Assembly (NCBI GenBank): GCA_964595945.1
Contig: CAZQSL010000053.1
Span: 1 to 22,739, forward strand
Length of the DNA stretch: 22,739 nucleotides
Direction of reading: 5' to 3'
From: CAZQSL01 sp964595945
GTDB lineage: Bacteria; UBP15; UBA6099; JAJRTR01
The notes below the pieces were generated by a model. That model did no database searches and had not been told where the DNA came from. It saw nothing but the letters and a program-made list of their open reading frames with translations. Positions 21,274-22,739 of the stretch are shown here, one piece after another; position 1 is the stretch's first letter, and each line of letters starts with the position of its first letter. The position numbers and the translations under genes were made by a program.

Positions 21274-22739
21274 ATGAAAAAAGAATCCGTGTTTCTGAAA
21301 AACGAAAGTGATCTCGACCGCACCGGAAGGTTCATTGCGGGAAGTTCGATCCTGTTTCTGGTTTCCGCAATGTCAGGCGTGTTTCAATTTGCCTGGACAG
21401 TGATCATGTCGAGGCTTGTGGGGCCTGAGGGGTATGGATTTGTGGGGCCGTTTCTCAATGTGTTCTGGATACTGTCGCAGGCGGCGACCCTGGGTGTGCC
21501 GTTTGCGATGATGGCGTTTATAGCCGGAGAAACGGGTGTTGACGGCGGCAAGGAAGAGGCAGCCGGCGGGACAAAGCTGCTGGCCATGCTCGGGATAGCG
21601 TTTTGCTTGCCGCTGGCTGGTGTGGCGTTGTGGTACGGATCGGAGGGCAGATGGCTGATGTGCGGGCTGGCCGGAGCGATGACGGTGGCGATCGGCGGGC
21701 GGCAGATGTACTATGCGGCATTTGCGGTGTTGGGCGGCAGGCAGAGGATGGACCTTGTGGCTGTGGCGAATATTGTGTTTCCGGCAGTGATGCTGGCTGT
21801 TTCGATAGTGTTTGTGATAGTGGCTGGCGCCGGGGCGACGAGACGGGTGGTGGCAGGAGTGGGAGGGATCGGAGTGGCGGTGTGGGCGCAGTTTTTCGTG
21901 TCGGTCGCGCTGCTGCCCCGGGGGGGCGTGGCGGTGAGTGATGTTTTCCGGTGGAGAATAGCTGGCAGCGGCACGGTGTATCGCAGGCTGCTGACATTCG
22001 GATGGGTTTCGGCAGTGGCGACCATCGCGGGGTCCGCGATGTCGTTTTCGGCGTCGGCGGTGGTATCGATGGCTGCGCATTCGCTCGGGTATTTCGGAGT
22101 GGATGAGGCTGTGCGGGCGAGGCAGGCGGGATACTTCAGCGGAGCGTTTACCTATGCGATGGGGCCGATGTTGATAGTGGGGATGATAGTGGCACTGCTG
22201 CCGGCTATTTCGGAGGCGCAGGCTGCTGGCAATAAAAAGCTGATACAGAGATACTTCGCGCTCGCGGTGAAGTATGGCGTGTGTATCGATGCGTATATAG
22301 TGGCGGTGTTTGCGGTGCATGGGGGCCGTCTGGTGCGGCTGTTTAGTGGTGACAAGTACCCGGAGGGGCTGATGTGGTGGCTGACGGCGGTGCTGGCTGC
22401 GGGGATGAGCATGGCAATGGTGTTTCTGCTGCTGTCAAATCTGCTCATTGGCGCAAAGCGGCCCGGGATACCGGCGTGGGTGTCGGTAGTGACGCTTGCG
22501 GCCGAGGGTGTGGCGCTGCTGGGTGTGGGGGCGATGGGATATGGAATAAAGGTAGCCGCGCTGGTGTTTGACGGAGTGATGTTGGCGGGAGTGGCGGTGC
22601 TGTTTGTGACAGTGGTCAAGAGACTTGGGCTGAAGATGGTCTGGGGAGAAATAATAAAGCCGTGCGCGGCAGCCGCGGTTGCTGCCGGCGCGTTGCTGGT
22701 ACTGCCTTCGGATGGTTTTTTGTTTTTGCTGTCGATCCT
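21274..22739 (+). CDS. Polysaccharide flippase-like (MATE/MVF, Wzx-type) membrane protein, cut by the window end
   Basis: The frame is open from ATG at 21274 to the last base (488 codons, no stop). AAAGG lies 6 bases before the ATG. The first 16 residues are charged and cytoplasmic, then RTGRFIAGSSILFLVSAMSG followed by VFQFAWTVIMSRLVGPEGYG, the N-terminal signature of oligosaccharide-flippase proteins (two helices and a G-P-x-G-Y-G turn). About eleven or twelve more hydrophobic spans follow, with charged loops such as FSGDKYPEGLMWWL and the conserved-looking LLIGAKRPGIPAW. It probably moves lipid-linked glycans across the inner membrane, which fits the rmlA gene and an LPS-type surface. Codon use is rich in GTG/GCG, opposite to its neighbours. 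The C-terminus lies outside the window. Confidence 0.82.
   Translation, partial: MKKESVFLKNESDLDRTGRFIAGSSILFLVSAMSGVFQFAWTVIMSRLVGPEGYGFVGPFLNVFWILSQAATLGVPFAMMAFIAGETGVDGGKEEAAGGTKLLAMLGIAFCLPLAGVALWYGSEGRWLMCGLAGAMTVAIGGRQMYYAAFAVLGGRQRMDLVAVANIVFPAVMLAVSIVFVIVAGAGATRRVVAGVGGIGVAVWAQFFVSVALLPRGGVAVSDVFRWRIAGSGTVYRRLLTFGWVSAVATIAGSAMSFSASAVVSMAAHSLGYFGVDEAVRARQAGYFSGAFTYAMGPMLIVGMIVALLPAISEAQAAGNKKLIQRYFALAVKYGVCIDAYIVAVFAVHGGRLVRLFSGDKYPEGLMWWLTAVLAAGMSMAMVFLLLSNLLIGAKRPGIPAWVSVVTLAAEGVALLGVGAMGYGIKVAALVFDGVMLAGVAVLFVTVVKRLGLKMVWGEIIKPCAAAAVAAGALLVLPSDGFLFLLSI

Noticed and set aside
1..22739. CRISPR arrays, tRNA/rRNA genes, insertion sequences, prophage genes
   Set aside because: No regular repeat-spacer pattern, no rRNA or tRNA-like sequence and no transposase or phage protein was recognised on either strand.

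Overview
The window looks like chromosomal DNA of a diderm (Gram-negative-type) bacterium of fairly high G+C. The evidence is a TolC-family outer-membrane protein, an LpxL/HtrB-type acyltransferase, several signal peptides, Shine-Dalgarno sites of the GGAGG type and simple hairpin terminators. The mixture of genes (Kdp potassium pump, stalk/copper-amine-oxidase-N-like domain, NEW3-type domain, two DUF2505-like proteins, split transketolase, SpoIIE-type phosphatase) does not point to a well-known genus. I infer an uncultivated or poorly sampled lineage and cannot name the phylum.

Layout. (1) 1-2065, minus strand: the start of a kdp operon in the order kdpA, a 29-residue KdpF-like peptide, kdpB (cut by the window edge). 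Upstream of kdpA lie four in-phase TTTAYG hexamers that resemble KdpE sites. (2) 2501-9196, minus strand: five envelope genes read right to left. They are a five-TM protein with a stalk-like periplasmic domain and a MotA/TolQ/ExbB-like C-terminus; a short ExbD/MotB-like partner with a proline-rich tail; a long-form glucose-1-phosphate thymidylyltransferase; a membrane-anchored protein combining an HlyD/AcrA-like helical hairpin with beta domains including a NEW3-like one; and a TolC-like protein with an unusual insert. This is the most unusual part of the window. It may be a non-canonical adaptor/outer-membrane-channel pair linked to a proton-driven stator. (3) 9371-15440: mostly single genes on both strands: two DUF2505-like proteins, a NimA-like flavoprotein, an LpxL-type acyltransferase, a double zinc-ribbon membrane protein, a TPR protein and an AhpD-like protein. 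(4) 15081-17880, plus strand: AhpD-like protein, pyrimidine-dimer glycosylase and two tandem secreted alpha/beta hydrolases that are clear duplicates, closed by a strong bidirectional terminator. (5) 17994-20292, minus strand: a two-subunit transketolase preceded by a small ORF with its own good promoter. (6) 20403-22739, plus strand: a SpoIIE/PP2C-type phosphatase and a polysaccharide flippase-like membrane protein that runs off the window.

Most genes share a coding strand rich in A and C (C-ending codons such as GCC, ATC, GTC). The flippase-like gene at the right end is the opposite, rich in G and T (GTG, GCG). I saw no tRNA, rRNA, CRISPR array, transposase or prophage gene.
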